The notes under the pieces were generated by a model. The model had not been told where the DNA came from and did not search any database. It saw only the letters and a program-made list of their open reading frames with translations. From Rotaria macrura (Eukaryota > Rotifera > Eurotatoria > Philodinida > Philodinidae), in assembly GCA_900239685.1 (NCBI GenBank), contig OENT01000838.1, forward strand, positions 1 through 64,000: a DNA stretch of 64,000 bases, read 5' to 3'. Both the position numbers and the translations under genes were made by a program. This document shows, in pieces, positions 29,801 through 42,135 of this stretch (the first letter of the stretch is position 1; each line of letters starts with the position of its first letter).

Positions 29801-32800
29801 CTAACATGGATCTGTATTGGTTTCACCGGCGTTCACTTCTGTACGTGACAATTCAATGGCTTTCTGTATTGCCCAAATACACAATGGACGCATATATCCA
29901 CACTAGAATCAATCAATCGATTGATATTGATTCCAATGCTAACAATAGATTAGATTACTTACAGATCGAAAACGAGATTCACATGTTAATGCTTCGGGTG
30001 TTTGAAAAGCTAAACCAGCTAAATTATAACATGTATTGTAGATACCTTCTGAGGTTAGAAATGCTTCTTGTGTAAAATTCTAATGGTAAAGAAAAATCAA
30101 ATGTTGACACAGACAAACAAAATTGAACAAACAAAACTTTACTTCCATAATCATGGTTGATGACAAAGCATATGTAGTACCGGTCCATGCTTCTTCAGAT
30201 TGTATACTAACAGTTTCTACTTGTCCTGATTTATTCATGCCATTTACAGCTCCTAATTTACCATAAGCGAATAGCAGTACATTATTTTGGAAGATTGTAG
30301 AAAGTATACTATCTACTCGTTCCTTTTCAAAATCCTGAAAAGAAAATTTTAATCCAGACGTTAACATCTATTTCATAATAATTATACTTACTTCATAGTG
30401 ATGACCGCATAGACGTAAATACCAAAAACCAGCTAATTGATCAGACATGATACTATCATGATGAGCCGATGTACTCGAATCATAGTCATAATATTTACCT
30501 TAAAAAACGTGATTCAAATTAAGCATCTATCGATAGATTTATATATATATATAAACTAGAATCATTCATATCTGGTGTTTACAATAGCTCCAAACATTGT
30601 AGCTACTTGTGGAAATCAAGGAAATCCCCCAAGTCATGATCCAAAATTTCCACTGAAACTGCATAAGTTTTCTATGTCAAGTACTATGATGTAAACTATA
30701 AAAAGATGATTAACGGAATATGAACCAGTAAAAATTTTGTATTCAAAACACTTTTTAACCATTTGATGCAGATGTATGTATAGCTTTATCATTTTTCTGA
30801 AGTATTGTATTTATTTCTAGAAATATTATCTGATGATACAGACACAACAGCAGTGTTTAGATAAACAGTGCCACTTTTTCCTACTACCTTTATAGTATGA
30901 CATCACTCTACATGTATATAAAAGATATATCCTTTTAATGCAATATAAAAAAAGAATTTGTTTCAATGTTTAATGACCTTCAATGAAAAAAATCATTAAA
31001 AAATGTCCTCGATTGTAATAACTACAGGAAATTTTAAGAATACTCACTAGGTGTGGACAACGAACCAAAATTTTTATGAAAATAAAAACAATCCTCTTTA
31101 GATTCTTAAAAATAGAAAAATATGTTAATAAAAGGTCCTAAAAAAACCAAGTATAATACTTTAGAACAGAGAAAATGTGTTTATTCATGAATGCGTCTCA
31201 ACAGATCTTAAAAAGAATAGACGAAATAAATATATAGAGTGATGTCATACGATAACGGTAGTAGGAAAAAGTGGCACTCTTTATCTAAACACTGTTGTTG
31301 TGTCTATATCATCAGATAATATTTCTAGAAATAAATACAATACTTCAGAAAAATGATAAAGCTATACATACATATGTATCAAATGGTTAAAAAGTGTTTT
31401 GAATACAAAATTTTTACTGGCTCATATTCAGTTAATCATCTTTTTATAGTTTACATCAGAGTACTTGACATAGAAAACTCATGCAGTTTCAGTTGAAATC
31501 TCGGATCATCACTTGGGGATCTTCTTTGGTGAGAAGGAACATAAATGGTTGGGCACTATCGAAGAGAAATGCTTTAGCAACAAAAGAAAGGGTAAACCTG
31601 AAAAATGTCGAAAAAGAAAAACGTCGAAAGGAAAAATGTCGAAAATAGAGGCGCCACATAACATGTGCGGGTGTGGGAAGTGGCGCTTCTACTTTCGACA
31701 TTCTTCCTTTCGACGTTTTTCTTTTTCGACATTTTTCAGGTGAATCAAAGAAAGCAACAAACTTTACTATGTACTATTTCTTAATAATCTATAGATTAAA
31801 GAATCTTTGTACAAAATGTCTGATTAGATTTTACCGATTGATAAATTATTGAAGATAATCAAAATAGAACATACATCTATGTTCTTTATCGTAGATTTTT
31901 GAATGTTTCTCTCAAATTATGTGGAACTAATTATTTTTCAATCGAAAAATAAAGTCTATGTTATATAGTCGTGAAAATTCTATTGAACCAATGATTGAAA
32001 AAAACTTGCAGAGCATCGTACAGTGCTTCTGGTATCAAGGTGTGTATATCAACCTTGTCAGTAAATTTCGATTTGCGTAGCTAAATTTATAAACTAAAAT
32101 ATGTCAATGAATATAAGTATTTGAATATTTCTTTGAGAACGAAATATAAATCGAGAAATCGAACAACAAACAGTCATCAATAGAATCTAATAACCTTTTC
32201 GTTTTGTTATTCATTATTCGTGATTCAGTTACTAGCCGCTACTGATTTGCTCGGAGTTAATATTTTCATAAGTGCTTGATAAAAGTCTTGCGAAAATCAA
32301 ATTAAAAGCTTTGTATTGCCCAAAATCATTGATTTTTTTGTAAAAGCTCACCAACTTTTCTACCTTTTCAAACAAGAATAATTCAAATCAATTTGATGAG
32401 AAATATTTGAAAAATAGACTACATCGTGTGAATGATAACTAATTTATTTTATTAAAAAAATTCTTGAATGTTAACATTCGTTGCTGTCAATTGTTCATAA
32501 CCATATGTGTTGGAAAATACTGCGAAGTAATCGGTAAAATTTGATGCACAAACTGGAGTCTGTCGGATTCGAATCTGGCTGCAGGGGAAACAATAGACTT
32601 TAGTACAGAAATCATTTTTCACATCGGTGATACGATTGCACTCCTTCAAAAACTAGATGTGTAGTGACAATATAAATAAATGAGTTTTGACCTAACATAT
32701 CTCTCTTATGGCTTAATTGATTTGATAGATTTTAGTACGACCTGGTTTATTCAAGAAAGTAGTAGATCATTTTTTTGTTGATCTCAAGATATCTCTAGTT

Positions 32801-35800
32801 TCTTTCGTCATTACAATTTGAGTGCTCTACTTATTTATTTTTCATCCCATAAATGAGTAGATTAGAGCAACATTATCAGATTCTCAACGTAAAATTGACA
32901 AGAACTTGAATTAGGGTGAAAGAGTTTTCCTGTCATAAACGAATGTAATCCAGAAAGTTCTCACTATTTGTCACTCATTATTTAGACTCATTCAAAATGT
33001 TATGGTTTACAACGAAGTCGTAAAATGAGTCGATATCCCTGCATTTAAAGAAATATATTAGTGTTCATTTTATTTCCGATTTTCAAGGATGAGCCTTCCT
33101 TGCTTTTCAAGGTAAAACAATAGACGTAAGGAATTCGTTCATGTTATTTAACTTGCTTTCGAAGAATGTAGACGTTATTGCATTAAACATAACGAAAATT
33201 GTGATAGTTTTTAGTACGTATAGTTAGTAGGAGTGTTATATCGATGTTTTTCTTCAATCGTACCAAATGACTATGGATTCAAGTCAGTGATACATATCGA
33301 ACAACATTTACTCATGCAGAATTCAATGCTGCCTACGAAATGGTTTCTGAATCTATTTTTCTGACACTCCATTGTCAAAAGTGATACGAAAGTAAGATTA
33401 TATTCCATATATTTCATTTCCAACTAATAGAACTACTCCGATATTCTTGATAATTCCTTTCAGATGAAAAGTATGGATTTTCAACGGCATTCATAATAGT
33501 TAAATATAACTAACCATTCCATAATTTTTCTGAATAAGACTTTTTCGCTAATTCAAGCCATTGTTCATATTCTTTGGTCAAGTTTTTATCATCCACAATT
33601 TGACTCATTTCAACACATGCACGAAGTGCTGCTATATGCAAACCACCACAATATGCACTATGAAGATAGAAAGGAAAACATAGTGAAATTCAAACAAATC
33701 GTAGCGTTAAATAATTGCAATAACTAACCTTGCTCCACATGCAGTCCATGCATCGTACGTTTGATCAGCAAATCCACCATTATCTATCAGACCATCTCCA
33801 TCAGTATCTTGTTGTTTGAGTCGATCGGTGACAATCTTTGTAAATGAAAATTTCCAAACATTTCGTTTTCCTCATTTTCAATTCGTCTTACTTTAATGGT
33901 GTGCCATATATCAATAAGAAATCGCTTATTTTTTGTATAAATATAATCACGATAGATTTGTAAAATATATTTTGAACCTAAATCTTTCCAATCAGCTGTA
34001 TCATGTGCAATATAGGCATTTATCGATATCCAGGGTTCTTCATCTATTCAATAGAAATGTTTATGTTAGAAAACAGAAAATTTGAAACGAAATACAACTA
34101 TTTACCAGGATCACCAAGGTCATGTGGAACAGAATGCAACGTTTTCCATCGACCAAACTGACCATGAAATAAATATAAACGTGATTCAAGTTTTTCATAG
34201 TTGATTGCAGTAGCTAAAATAATACTTTGTTCTCACGTTATTCATCGATAGAGAAAAAAGTGCAGTCATATTTTTACCATAATCATATTGAATACTCAAT
34301 TCTAATTTGGGCCAAAGTTGTATGAGTGCAAACGAAGCATAGAAATGAACATCGTATGTATTTACCATACGATATTCATGACCTGAACAACATATTCCAA
34401 ATGGGAAAAGTTAAAGAATTTGATTCAATCAACATGGAAATGATATACCTTCTAAATATCCGAACCGACCCCATTTTCTAACATGGTCAGGTAATGTTTC
34501 ATCATCACTTACATCAAGCCAAATTGAACCACCATCGGCAACAAAATATGATTCATTAAATAATGCACTTTTATACCAATCTGGTAATAATCTAAGCAAC
34601 AACAGAAAAAAGAAACGATTCAAAATAGATTGCCTTGTTTTACAGATATTCTATGAAATTACGAATCGTCTAAAATTGGTTTTTGCCATCTATTAATAGC
34701 TTCTTCCCATTTTGTTCGATTACTTATGGCATATGTACAAAGTGTCATTCCATTCAATTTTGATTCACCAAAGCATTTCGTGTACCATCTAATAAAAAAC
34801 GAGAGATAAAATCAATCTTCTACTGACATGAGTAATAAAATCATCTACTTTGAATATGTTTTTTCTCCAAGACCAAATATAATTTTTGGCATGTGCCAAG
34901 CAAGTGCAAATTCTGATGTTTTTATAGAATTGGGTTTAACTTTAGTTGTTATACATACACAACTGGCTGTATTCAACTTTGTTGCTTTTGTACTATCTGA
35001 TCCCGTTTGGTTCAGTCGACCATCATCTGCTAAATCAAACCACACGCTTTGTCCTTCTGCATGTGAGTCAACATCAAAATTTGTTCGTGTTGTTACTATG
35101 TTGTCTAACTGTAAAATTTCAAAAAAAAACTTTGATTTTCTAATTATTCATGAAAGCATAAAACGAACTTCTTTTTTCCCCATTATGCAATATTCTAGTT
35201 CCATATCACGTAGCGACTGTTTTATAGATACACCAGACGCTGATAGATCATCATTAGAAATCTTTATTGATTCATGAGATATATCTTGACATGAGAATTC
35301 ATCAGAAGCTAAACAAAAACAAACGAAGTAAATTTGAATGAAACTACTTAGTGTTAGGAATAACCTGAGCCAGCTTGCCATGTAAACATCAGACTAACTT
35401 CGACTAGTGCATCAGTTAGATTTTCGATATACCAAACAAAACAAGCAACTGGAAGTGAAGAATCCTTAATGAAAATATAGTTTTGAATATGAGCTTGAAT
35501 CGTTGATTCTAAATACTTTATAATTATGCGGTATGAATGGTGATATTTGTTTACACATCAATCGAATATTTTGTCCAGGTAAATCATAGGTTGTCCATGA
35601 TCGTGGATATAGAGCTTGATAGTGACCATTTTCTTTTGGATATGCACAATTCCATGACTGAAGTCCTTTTTTCCGAAATCGATTTGTTGTCAAAGCTTGA
35701 CAATACGTAGTTGTATTTCTTGAACGAATACAAACAGTAAACTATTAGGATTTTTCAATAGAAGAAAGTATTCGAAATATAATATAAACATATATCAATT

Positions 35801-37008
35801 AACTGTATTTGCTTCAACTGTTTGAAATTCATAAAGGCCAGGTACAAGTTGATAACGACAGAATTCTCCTTTGAATCCTCGACCGATCGTTCCACAACCC
35901 AAACCACCGATTGGCACACCTATTCAATAGAAGAAACACATTTTTCCAAAGCTACGATAGCGTCAACCATAGTGATTGATACGTCTTGTTGTCAAGAACA
36001 GAACATCAAAAAATCGATTTATCATATCTGCTTCGATACATAGGCAACGTATGAGTTCATATCTTGAAAATTTCTTTCATGAATCGCCTTTTCTTCATTG
36101 CTAGGATGAAACTTTTCGAGCAACTTTTGTCCTGATGAATGTACGATTTTCCCAAAAGCGTGTCATTCGATTATTTATCTAAGATGTATCCAATTTGACA
36201 AAGATACGTTTACGTTGGCTGGAGGTTTGTCTGTGTACACAATTCAATTGAAAATTTGATCCTCTAAAGTCACATTGATTCTACGTTCATACGATAGGAA
36301 GTTGTAGAAATTTTACTGGTTCGTCAGTAGATTCGATAACTTCCAGTACGAATAAAATTGTTCTTTAATACTGAAGATTTTAGTATTCGTGTTGATTGAA
36401 GGAAATTCATTGATCAATAAGATATTCTAATTTCTTTTTTTTATTAGTACAATGAACGATTTAACGATGTAAGAATGCTTAATTTACTAAAGATTAACAG
36501 TCAGAGCCAAAAATTACTGACTAACAAGGCAAGCGACAACTAAATAATCACATTAGAACAGACTTTGTAACTACCAAGCGCATAGGAATAGTAGGGAAAT
36601 GTTTCTCCGTGAGACAATGACCAATTTAAAGTGGTCATATCGATGTGAATACAATTTTTCTATGCGTCTATGATATAATTTACAAAAACAAAATAATATT
36701 TTAAATTTATCTACCGTAAATCTGTTGAAGTGGTACTGGATTCACAAAATCCATGTGTGCCCTTCGCTTTTCTTTTTTTAATTTATGCCATATACGAAGA
36801 TATCTATAATATATGCAATGAAGAACATATTTTTCTTTTGTCTAAAAGAAAATCATAAAAGTAACCTCATATATAATGGTAGATATTCTATTGCTTGTCT
36901 TATTCGTGGTTTGGAAAATGGTCTCCATTTCGAATCGAATTCCTTATCGAAATCAACATGCCAACCGTATTTTGTTGGAACTAACTTATCAAGATTAGAT
37001 GGTAGCAT
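29801..37008 (-). CDS. GBA2: Non-lysosomal glucosylceramidase (GH116)
   Basis: Eighteen exons on the minus strand join in frame to 824 residues: 37008-36866, 36803-36715, 35919-35804, 35741-35517, 35464-35365, 35308-35169, 35108-34849, 34788-34663, 34591-34449, 34382-34278, 34213-34106, 34043-33892, 33835-33729, 33657-33515, 30498-30392, 30334-30143, 30079-29963, 29902-29801. It hydrolyses glucosylceramide to glucose and ceramide at cytoplasmic-facing membranes. Landmarks are [104 protein letters not shown] and [12 protein letters not shown], all in GBA2 order. Glu413 (ALFNE) and probably Asp551 (IYRD) correspond to the reported nucleophile and acid/base; the second assignment is from memory. 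Intron 14 is 3.0 kb and hosts two foldback repeats. The 5' end abuts mS35. Confidence 0.94.
30623..31526. repeat. Foldback element, about 290-bp arms, in a GBA2 intron
   Basis: The stretch at about 30,623-30,912 is repeated in inverted orientation at about 31,233-31,526, roughly 93% identical by eye, around a 320-bp unrelated spacer. Long identical runs include the segments around AAACTATAAAAAGATGATTA and TATTTATTTCTAGAAATATT. It lies wholly inside intron 14 of GBA2 and contains no meaningful open frame. High arm identity suggests recent insertion or gene conversion. The GBA2 pre-mRNA would fold here into a long double-stranded stem. Confidence 0.8.
31597..31740. repeat. 61-bp near-perfect palindrome next to the foldback
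   Basis: Arms at 31,597-31,657 and 31,680-31,740 are inverted copies with three mismatches in 61 and a 22-bp loop. Each arm contains three copies of GTCGAAA spaced about 15 bp apart and ends in GCGCCAC at the loop, a GC-rich core unusual for this AT-rich region. The inverted similarity continues weakly outside the arms (AGCAACAAAAGAAAG on the left, its loose inverse on the right). It starts only about 70 bp from the end of the larger foldback, so the two may be one composite element. Confidence 0.8.
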
Positions 37009-37079
37009 GAATAAAATAATCTAAAACAAACGAGCGAAGAAAAACAAACAAGTCAACCATGACATATCATCATTTATTA
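37009..37079 (-). promoter_or_regulatory. Operon-type intercistronic region, mS35 / GBA2
   Basis: Reading the minus strand, the mS35 stop (37,082-37,080) is followed within a few bases by AATAAA (37,078-37,073). After about 50 more bases comes a T-rich tract ending in TTTTAG (AG at 37,022-37,021). The GBA2 ATG follows 12 bases later at 37,008. The stop-to-ATG gap is 71 nt. This repeats the mL49/NIPSNAP layout and is best explained by spliced-leader trans-splicing of a two-gene transcript. Confidence 0.6.
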
Positions 37080-39724
37080 TTATAACTTTAGATTGTACAA
37101 CATGAGTACATCATTTTTATAATCTTTTAAATTATCTAATTCATTCTCAAGACCTTCGTCTTGAATACGTGTTATACTTGTACGATATCGTTCGACAAGT
37201 TGTTTATTCTGATCAAGAAGAACTGTGGAATCGACTGATGATGGATCTTTCTATAAAAAAAACGAAACGAAACGAACAAACAAAAACAAAACGTTAATTT
37301 TAAAATATGTATATATCAAATTCTTACTTCAGATGCTTTGAGTATATCTAGTAATCGAGTTTGAGATGGACTTTTATCCCAATAATATCTTTGCCAATCA
37401 TTTTTGGTTTTATCATGTTCCCAAGTTTCCGTTTTCTAATATGAACAGAAAACACAATAGGTACACACAAGATTCCATGTTTAAAATAAACAATTATCTT
37501 ACCCAAGATTCGAAATACAGTGCTGTCAATAAATATTGAGCATAATCGTAATTCTGCTTTCGATATGGACATCTAAATAAAGAGATAATTTTTAGAAATC
37601 TACCAGCACGAATATCAATAGGGATAAGTTGTTTATTCTATTGAAAAGAAACCTAGTAGAGAATCATGTTTTCGTCCTTACATTAATAGAGAGTCATCAC
37701 GTACTAGTGAATGATGTGTGTCGATCATCGAGAGCAAATATTTTTTTCACATGTTCACTTGAAGTTAAGCGCAAAACACACTGCTGCTTATTATCATTCT
37801 ATAATTCATCATCTTCTTCTATGGAGATGTATCAAACAGTGTTCATCAGAAAAATGATGTATTTTCATAGCATTTCTAAAAATCTCTATTGTCTTCAGTG
37901 CCCCAATTTGTCAGACATATGGACGTCACCGTTGTCCCTCTTTCTTTGAGGTCGCATTAAAACGAATCGTTTTTTATTTCTGATTTATGTATTTGTACCA
38001 GGGAGGGGACTTCTCAATTACAGAACAAATATGTTCTGTTTCGCGGATAAAAATCAACGGACAAACCGTTTACTTCTCTAGTATAGAAGTCTGCTATTTC
38101 CCTCATAATTTGAATATTCTGACACTATAAGCCATAGGAATACACTTGATCAATGATGACATCGATTCTCACATAAGTATTATTTATGTTAGGAAAAACT
38201 TTTATTTATGATTTGTCAAAATATTTTCAAATCAATTAGATGAATTACAAATAACTGTGCTCAATGCTTCGAATATTTTACACAGCCGGTGATTGACTTT
38301 TGAGAATGATCGATACTTCTAACTTCTCAATCGAAGCAAAACGATTTTCAGTTGAAAAGTTATTGTGACACCGTTTGGAGAGTTCAAAGGCTATAAAAAT
38401 AAACAATAATTAATGCTTCTTCATAATATTTAAAATTTTGAGTTACTACTGTATGAAAACGATTGTGAATTTTTAGAACGACTCCAAACATTTGTTACTA
38501 TTCAAACATATCTACTTCACTCTAGATGTTGAATCAGAACAATATATCTGTTATTATTCGAAGCTTGTTTTTCAGCGTGAAATCAGCTAACTTAAAAAAA
38601 TAACCACAAAGTCATTTCTTACAAACAGTCTCGTTGATATTGCTTATTAACTATCTCACCGTTACATCTATACGATATTAAAAATACTGCTTCAATCAGA
38701 GTTCACGTTCGAACAAATACTTCTCCACGTACTCTAATACTATGAAGCCTTTTGTTCGGACAAGAGCAAGCAAAAGAAATAGTATCATACTTATCAGCTA
38801 CTAGTGTAAGTTCATCCGTATTGGCATTGTATCTTTGTCCAGCTAAACGAATAAATTTATCTCGAGCATGTTCATCGAATTCCAGTTGTGTCAATTTAAA
38901 CTAGAACAAACATCAATAGAAAAATACAATGATCAAAAAACGTTATTATGATCAATACATGAAATTTGACAACACGAGCTCGTGAATCTCGTATAGATGG
39001 TGTTGAATTAAGATAATCACATGTTGTTATTTCTATGGGTAAATAGTATTCACATGCTTCATCTGAATCTAATTCTTTTGGCCATGGTGTACAATATTCT
39101 AGAGGTATGCAAATAATGAAATAAATATTTTTCAAAGAAAAAAAAATCTAGATCTAATTAGACCAGACTTACTTTTAATTGTTGCACAATGTTTCTTAAT
39201 ATGATTAGGTGTTAGATGAAAAAAATTTGGAATTTTCATAAGTTCAGCATTAGCATATTTTTCGACAGGTAAACCTTTATTTTCTTTATCCGATGATACA
39301 TAACCTTGAGTGATAGGTAATGGTACAACACTCTGTTTAAATGTTGCGACTGTAGGCCAAACATTGGTCCAATCTTGCTCTGTTGACATACGTGAATAAC
39401 GTGGTGGTGGAACCTAATTGTAAAATTTAATATAGGTAGTCTGATTAATTGATATAAATGTGTAAATAAGAACCTCCTTAAACTTTGGTTTTTCTCGTTT
39501 TTTCATCGGACCAGATCGATTGTTTTTTGATTGTGATAATTGTAACACACGAAATTCTCCTAATTGAGCTAAAAATAGCAATTCTAATGTCTATTTTGTC
39601 ATACCATAAATTTTAACGTACATTTAGGTCCAGTTGATCGTTGTGCTTGACGAAAAGTTCTCACGAATGACAATCTATTCGTTGATGATAATTTTAAATG
39701 AAGTTGTAAGTATGAGAGAGACAT
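37080..39724 (-). CDS. MRPS35: Mitochondrial small ribosomal subunit protein mS35
   Basis: Eight exons (39724-39622, 39568-39474, 39413-39173, 39098-38959, 38900-38791, 37572-37503, 37435-37328, 37250-37080) join in frame to 345 residues. The protein is a structural component of the mitoribosomal small subunit. The N-terminus is Leu/Ser/Arg-rich, consistent with mitochondrial import. The core matches MRPS35: [87 protein letters not shown], then [20 protein letters not shown], and a helical tail. The human protein is 323 residues. Intron 5 is 1.2 kb and holds nothing recognisable. It is the upstream partner of GBA2, 71 nt apart. The start is the first ATG after a possible acceptor at about 39,743. 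Confidence 0.93.
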
Positions 39725-42135
39725 GATTGTTTGTAAGATTTTAATCTAGTTACAATAATAACACAATAATTCATAAATAGAATCGAGAGAGACAAACAAC
39801 GAAGTTACATTTACATTGCAAGTTATAGTCATTTGTGTATGTTTTCAAACCAATAGAATTAAAGAAAGAGAGAAAGAATGACTTATAGTGAGTATCAGTG
39901 AGAGAAAAACAATAAATATCAACGAATTTCGGCGAAGATCATCGATTAAGTTTCGAAAGACACAATCGTTCCTGTATCTCCATTTTTTGAATATATTTTT
40001 ATTCAATTTAACGTGAGAAGAGAAAACAATCAATGATAAAATAGTTATAAATGATCAGATAAGTTCAATTTTAATAGCTAATCTTGAATAGAAGAAATTT
40101 TCCAAGAATACATATTTAGTTTGTTTTTTTTGTAACGATTACTCAGATATTTCAAATTTGACAGATCTAGATACACTATGATACTTTGAAGGTAAACTGT
40201 GCTTCTGTAGGTTTAGAGTCAAGTCTACTAATCGACTATTTTCTTTTTTAACTAATAGACTTTCTACGAAAAAGATATGCAGATGTAATGTCGCATAATC
40301 AAACGTCTGTACTGAATCAACATATGAATCATGTTTTAGATATTTGAATGACAACGGAATTTGATAAGGAAATCTAATACACTATACGAAAGGATATTTT
40401 CATGGAATTATTCTAGAATCGTAGGTCAGACTTAGACGAACTCTTTAAGACAATATATATCAAACGTTATATATTCCAGAGTATTAAATTTTACAAAGTA
40501 TGTTTATCTTTTCCACGAATATAAAGAAAAAATGTTTCGTTTTTCTAAAAATTTTTATGAATTTGATATTTTTTTCTTACTTCAAAATAGAATAATCAGA
40601 AAACTGGTAATTCTATTCGTGAATTTCAGCTATGAAGATTTACATTTCATGCAAAAACACTACGAGCAAAACAACATCTAATGACAGAGCTAGAAACGTT
40701 CCGAATTCGAGCTGCTCGTATTTACTTTATAACAAAGCTCAAATGTCGATAATCAGAGTATCGAAGTGCGACTAAATGCTTCCCTTCATACAAAAGAATT
40801 CGATTGCAAAACATTTTGCTTCACTTATACCACAAAGTCAAACGGAACAACATATCCCGTGAGATCTGACACATTTGAGGCTAATCATTGTTTTTAACAG
40901 AAATCTACGGTGGAGTACAAATGAGTACTTTATTTCCATTGAAAAAAAACATCCCCAAGTATTGAAAAAAATTAAGTTGATCAACCTGATGAACATTTAT
41001 CGTATAAGAAACAATTATTCAACAGGAACAATTCAAGAATATGATTACTGAAAATCTAAAAGAAGAAAAAAAAACTTTCGCTAACGAATTCGATCCAACT
41101 ACAATAAGAAAAACGTGCTCAGTTTCATCTGCAAGTAAAATATATAAACAAGGGGAACGAAAACGGATTTTTATACGTAATAGCATAAAAATCAAACAAT
41201 AAATACTTTGTTTGTTGTTCCCTAAAATATACAACACAGTACTGTCAGAAAATTCGTAAGTACCAACAGTATTTTGCTTCTCCATAAGTTACGAAACGTT
41301 TAAAACACTGAAGCCACTACTTTATTTTAACGTTTTTTGGAGTTGAACTCACTGGCCTTTCCACTGAATATTATTCTTTAGAATAATTTTTGATGTACAC
41401 TTGTGTTAGGTGGTTGGGTTTTGTCGAGCTTGATCGAACCATAAACAAAACACTACTGTGAGTAAATGTTTTCTGGTCGATTTCTCAGTTAATGAAGCTT
41501 GACATCCATTAATGTTATCATATTCTAATGGATATTTGAAAAAAATCATTAAATTTTATCAATCTATTCACGTTGAAAAGAGGACGATTTCGTCCAGGCA
41601 GCTACTTTAGTTTAGTTAGTTAGCAAACAATCCTATTTCGTATTGGTTCACGGAATAGCGACATAGAAATCAAAGCATCTTTAACTAAACTCTTGGCTAT
41701 CAGAGACATCTGGTGTATATAGGATAGAGATAAAAACTACGGTACATACAAGTAATTTGTTCGATTTTTATATACCGACGACGAAAAAACAGGCAGTCAG
41801 ACGCCCATATACGACAGAAAACTATCTATTCAAACATGTCGCTTTTATTTTTGTCACGCGTAGAATACTGTATCAGCGGTAAGTAACAGGTATAGATACA
41901 TAAAGGAAAAAAATAAGTAAGAGAGGATACATAAAAATAAAGCAGTTGAGTTGCTTCCATTAAAAAACAAATATATACACAATCATTTCATTTATACTTG
42001 AATTGAAACTACGCTATTCAATTCATTTCGTTGGACTTGAAACGAACAACAAAAAAATTGGTATTGCACCATGATCTACTATGAAGGAAAAAGCAATAAA
42101 GTTGCATTGATTTTATTTTTATTACAGATAAAACA
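39725..42135. promoter_or_regulatory. Divergent intergenic region, mS35 / calcium sensor
   Basis: About 2.4 kb between divergent genes; promoters for the mS35-GBA2 unit and the EF-hand gene should lie at its two ends. A TTACAG acceptor at about 42,122-42,127, nine bases before the EF-hand ATG, suggests a 5'-UTR intron or trans-splice site. The short frames here (88 codons or fewer) look random. Confidence 0.4.

Noticed and set aside
31489-31743. Two overlapping frames on opposite strands with similar peptides
   Set aside because: The similarity results from the palindrome at 31,597-31,740, not from coding.
32560-32600. TTCGAATC motif resembling a tRNA T-loop
   Set aside because: No matching A-box, acceptor stem or cloverleaf could be built around it.
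34828-35277. 149-codon plus-strand open frame
   Set aside because: It is antisense to GBA2 exons 6-7, whose minus-strand translation matches the glucosylceramidase family; the plus frame is a shadow.
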